Of a stretch of DNA of 64,000 nt, positions 61,787 through 64,000 are shown piece by piece; position 1 is the first letter of the stretch; each line of letters starts with the position of its first letter. Both the position numbers and the translations under genes were made by a program. This DNA comes from JAGDMJ01 sp963809695 (GTDB taxonomy: Bacteria; Bacteroidota; Ignavibacteria; UBA10030; UBA6906). The notes under the pieces are model-generated. The model saw only the letters and a program-made list of their open reading frames with translations, did no database searches and was not told the DNA's origin. Where the stretch lies: contig CAWEKI010000003.1 in assembly GCA_963809695.1 (NCBI GenBank), positions 1 through 64,000 on the forward strand, in the 5' to 3' direction.

Positions 61787-64000
61787 ATGAGACGAACGAA
61801 GCTGCCAGGACCACCCCCGCGACTGCCGTGCTCCGCGGTCATGGTGGTTTGTTGGCTTGTAATGTTCGCCTCGGCGGCGCACGCCCAGAATTTTTCGTAC
61901 GGGTTCAATTTCTATCTTCCTCCGTTCGACTCGACCTCCCAGAAATTCCTCCCTCTGTTCCCGCTGCAACCGATCGGCACCACAGATGTGGTGACCGTCG
62001 ATCAGGATGGGCACTTCGCCGTCGGCGGCAAGCCTCTCCGCTTCTTCGGCATGAACATCGTGGCGGATGGGGCCTTTCCAGAGAAATCACTTGCGCCTTC
62101 CATTGCCGGGCGGCTGCGGAAGATGGGGATCAACCTGATACGGTTTCATCACCTGGATAACCCCTGGAGTCAGAACAGCATCTTTGAATGGGGAAGCGAT
62201 ACCCGTCATCTGAATCCCGTCACATTCGATCGGTTGGAGTATTTCCTGGCGGCGCTCAAGCAGAATGGCATCTATGCCGACATGAATCTCCACGTTTCCC
62301 GTGCTGTGAAAGTGCAAGACGGGATCCCCGATGCGGACTCAATACAGGATGCGGGGAAAGGGGTCTGTTTTTTCGATCCGGCGTTGCTTTCTCTCCACAA
62401 GGAATACGCCCGGGAGCTTTTGACGCATACCAACCCGTATACAGGCCTCTCACTCGCGCACGAGCCTGCAATGGCGATGGTGGAGATCACGAACGAAAAT
62501 TCCCTCTATCGCCTGTGGCGCGATGGGAAGCTCAAGCCGTTCGCGTCGGGAGGCACGCTGATGATGCGCCACCATCACCTTCTGGATTCGCTCTGGAACC
62601 GCTATCTCGCCGGCGCGTATGGATCAACTGCCGCGCTCTCCGCGGCATGGGCAGGAGGTGTGGGGGCTGACGGACCCGAGCAGGTTGTGAATGGCACATT
62701 TGACGGCGAACCATTTCCGGGGTTGTGGTCGCTGGAAGTACATGCGCCCGCGGCCGGCGTGCTTACAAGGGCCGTTGACGGCCCTCAGGGCGGCGTCCTC
62801 TGCGGACTTGTGCACGTGACCCAGGGGGACGGCACCGATTGGCACCTTCAGTTCAAGCAGACCGGTCTGAGCATCCAGAAGGATTCGGCGTATACCGTCC
62901 GGTTCGATGCGCGTGCCGACAGCGCGCGTGCGATCTCGGTGACGGTGATGAAGGAGAACAGCCCCTGGACATCCTATGCATGGACATCCGTGATACCCGG
63001 TACCGCGTGGCAGACGTTTTCCTTCACATTCCACGCGCCCGCAACGGATGTGGGCGGCGTGCGCCTCTCGTTCGGCCTCGGAAACGCCACCGGCGACTAT
63101 TGGTTCGACAATGTCTCTCTCGTCAAGACCGGATCGAAAGGACTTGTCGCCGGCGAAACGATCGAAGATGGATCCGTCAGAAGGATCGATTTTTCCGAAT
63201 GTCCGGGCTTCAGCGATCAGCGGGTCAGGGACATGACCGCATTCTACATCAAGCTCCAGAATGATTACTTTGACCAGATGCACGCGTACCTGAAGGATAC
63301 GCTGGGCGTCACTGTTCCCGTCGTCGGTACCAACTGGAACTTCGGCTTGCCCGACCGCGCCGTCCAGTCTCGCCTCGACTATACGGACAACCATGCCTAC
63401 TGGGATCATCCCAATTTCCCGCATGTTCCATGGTCTTCCACCGACTGGACGATCACCAATCAGCCGATGGTTCGTGAGGCCGGTGGCGGCACCATTGGCT
63501 ACCTCATGCGCGGCATAGCCATGAAAGGAAAGCCGTTTACGATCAGCGAGTACAACCATGGCTACCCGAACCAGTACCAACCGGAAGCGGTGCTGTTCAT
63601 CACTGCATACAGCGCCTTCCAGGATGCGGACGCGCTGATGTTGTTCGATTATAACGGAAGCGCCGACTGGCAAACGGATTGGATCAATGGATACTTCGAC
63701 ATCCATCGGAACAGCGCAATGATGTCTCTGATGCCCTCCTGCGCAGCGGCGTTCCGCAATGGCAGCATTGCGAAAGCACGGCAGACACTGCTTCTCCGCT
63801 CGACGGCGGATGATGTTCTCCTGGAACCCAAGGAGAACGGTGGGGGATGGGGGGGACCGGATATTATTCCCACAACCCTTCCACTGCAGCATGGCATTCG
63901 CACCGAGAGCCTGGCAGCTGACGCGTCCAACACCTCTTCTCTTCCGCCGGCACCGGCTGCCCCCTATGTGACAGACACAGGAGAGATCACATGGGATCCC
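61787..64000 (+). CDS. Clan GH-A (GH5-like) glycoside hydrolase with inserted CBM4_9-type module (3' partial)
   Basis: The frame from the ATG at 61787 has no stop through to the window end (738 codons). A signal peptide (MVVCWLVMFASAAHAQ) is followed by a TIM-barrel start: FFGMNIVADGAF, RLRKMGINLIRFHHLDNPW. The probable acid/base is Glu237 in VEITNENSLYRLW and the nucleophile Glu588 in TISEYNHGYPN. About 350 residues separate them, far more than the usual 100-130 of GH5, because a CBM4_9-type sandwich (about 300-447; VVNGTFDGEP, YTVRFDARAD, YWFDNVSLV) is inserted in the barrel. Family GH5 is the nearest I can name; a related clan GH-A family is possible. It ends the beta-glucan hydrolase run, three bases after GH3. 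Confidence 0.82.
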   Translation, partial: MRRTKLPGPPPRLPCSAVMVVCWLVMFASAAHAQNFSYGFNFYLPPFDSTSQKFLPLFPLQPIGTTDVVTVDQDGHFAVGGKPLRFFGMNIVADGAFPEKSLAPSIAGRLRKMGINLIRFHHLDNPWSQNSIFEWGSDTRHLNPVTFDRLEYFLAALKQNGIYADMNLHVSRAVKVQDGIPDADSIQDAGKGVCFFDPALLSLHKEYARELLTHTNPYTGLSLAHEPAMAMVEITNENSLYRLWRDGKLKPFASGGTLMMRHHHLLDSLWNRYLAGAYGSTAALSAAWAGGVGADGPEQVVNGTFDGEPFPGLWSLEVHAPAAGVLTRAVDGPQGGVLCGLVHVTQGDGTDWHLQFKQTGLSIQKDSAYTVRFDARADSARAISVTVMKENSPWTSYAWTSVIPGTAWQTFSFTFHAPATDVGGVRLSFGLGNATGDYWFDNVSLVKTGSKGLVAGETIEDGSVRRIDFSECPGFSDQRVRDMTAFYIKLQNDYFDQMHAYLKDTLGVTVPVVGTNWNFGLPDRAVQSRLDYTDNHAYWDHPNFPHVPWSSTDWTITNQPMVREAGGGTIGYLMRGIAMKGKPFTISEYNHGYPNQYQPEAVLFITAYSAFQDADALMLFDYNGSADWQTDWINGYFDIHRNSAMMSLMPSCAAAFRNGSIAKARQTLLLRSTADDVLLEPKENGGGWGGPDIIPTTLPLQHGIRTESLAADASNTSSLPPAPAAPYVTDTGEITWDP

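Noticed and set aside
1..64000. CRISPR arrays, tRNA or rRNA genes, insertion sequences, phage genes
   Set aside because: Read for direct repeats with spacers, tRNA-like TTCGAATC arms and transposase/integrase motifs; nothing convincing was seen.

Overview
The window looks like a chromosome segment from a high-GC member of the Bacteroidota/Chlorobiota-Ignavibacteriota (FCB) assemblage. The main evidence is a set of secreted proteins ending in a type IX secretion (T9SS) sorting domain with the 'QNYPNPFNP'-type motif, a PorV/PorQ-family outer-membrane protein, and TonB-dependent receptors with an N-terminal carboxypeptidase-regulatory-like domain. The exact lineage cannot be read from the sequence. 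Almost every gene lies on the + strand; only one small HEAT-repeat gene is on the - strand.

Region 1 (1-6.3 kb): the 3' end of a DUF3160 T9SS protein, then a translationally coupled pair, a BadF/BcrAD-type N-acetylglucosamine kinase and a lipoprotein fusing a NagZ-like GH3 hydrolase to a serine beta-lactamase-like domain. This pair is probably for muropeptide or chitooligosaccharide salvage. A gap of about 0.85 kb follows, holding a DUF4397-like gene remnant. Region 2 (6.3-24.6 kb): a complete, tightly packed complex I operon, nuoA-B-CD-E-F-G-H-I-J-K-L-M-N, followed by a mycobacterial-Kgd-type 2-oxoglutarate dehydrogenase E1 with a fused E2-like domain. 2-Oxoglutarate oxidation therefore sits beside its NADH sink. 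Region 3 (24.6-27.1 kb): a strong sigma70-type promoter, a cobalamin riboswitch, an intrinsic terminator and a BtuB-like TonB-dependent receptor, a legible B12-controlled uptake unit. Region 4 (27.1-30.7 kb): a HEAT-repeat protein, a LytS/LytTR two-component pair and a protein with two NTF2-like domains.

Region 5 (30.7-64 kb) is a large glycan-use locus, best read as acting on beta-glucans. It opens with a membrane-tethered solute-binding protein, a membrane histidine kinase and an NtrC-type sigma54 activator. The activator is translationally coupled to an SGNH/TPR protein and then to a naturally circularly permuted GH16 lichenase of the Fibrobacter succinogenes type. Then come a GH2 enzyme, a sodium/solute symporter-family transporter, a SurA/PpiC-like lipoprotein, a CBM9-bearing T9SS protein, a TonB-dependent receptor with a 1038-residue secreted partner and a PorV-like protein, GH3, a GH16 lipoprotein of laminarinase type, GH9, a second GH3, and a clan GH-A enzyme with a CBM4_9-type module inserted in its catalytic domain. 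That last gene runs off the window end. The set could cut mixed-linkage, beta-1,3- and beta-1,4-glucan outside the cell, import the products and finish them to glucose, with the binding protein and kinase as the likely inducer sensor. No SusD-like protein was seen. No tRNA, rRNA, CRISPR array or transposase was recognised.
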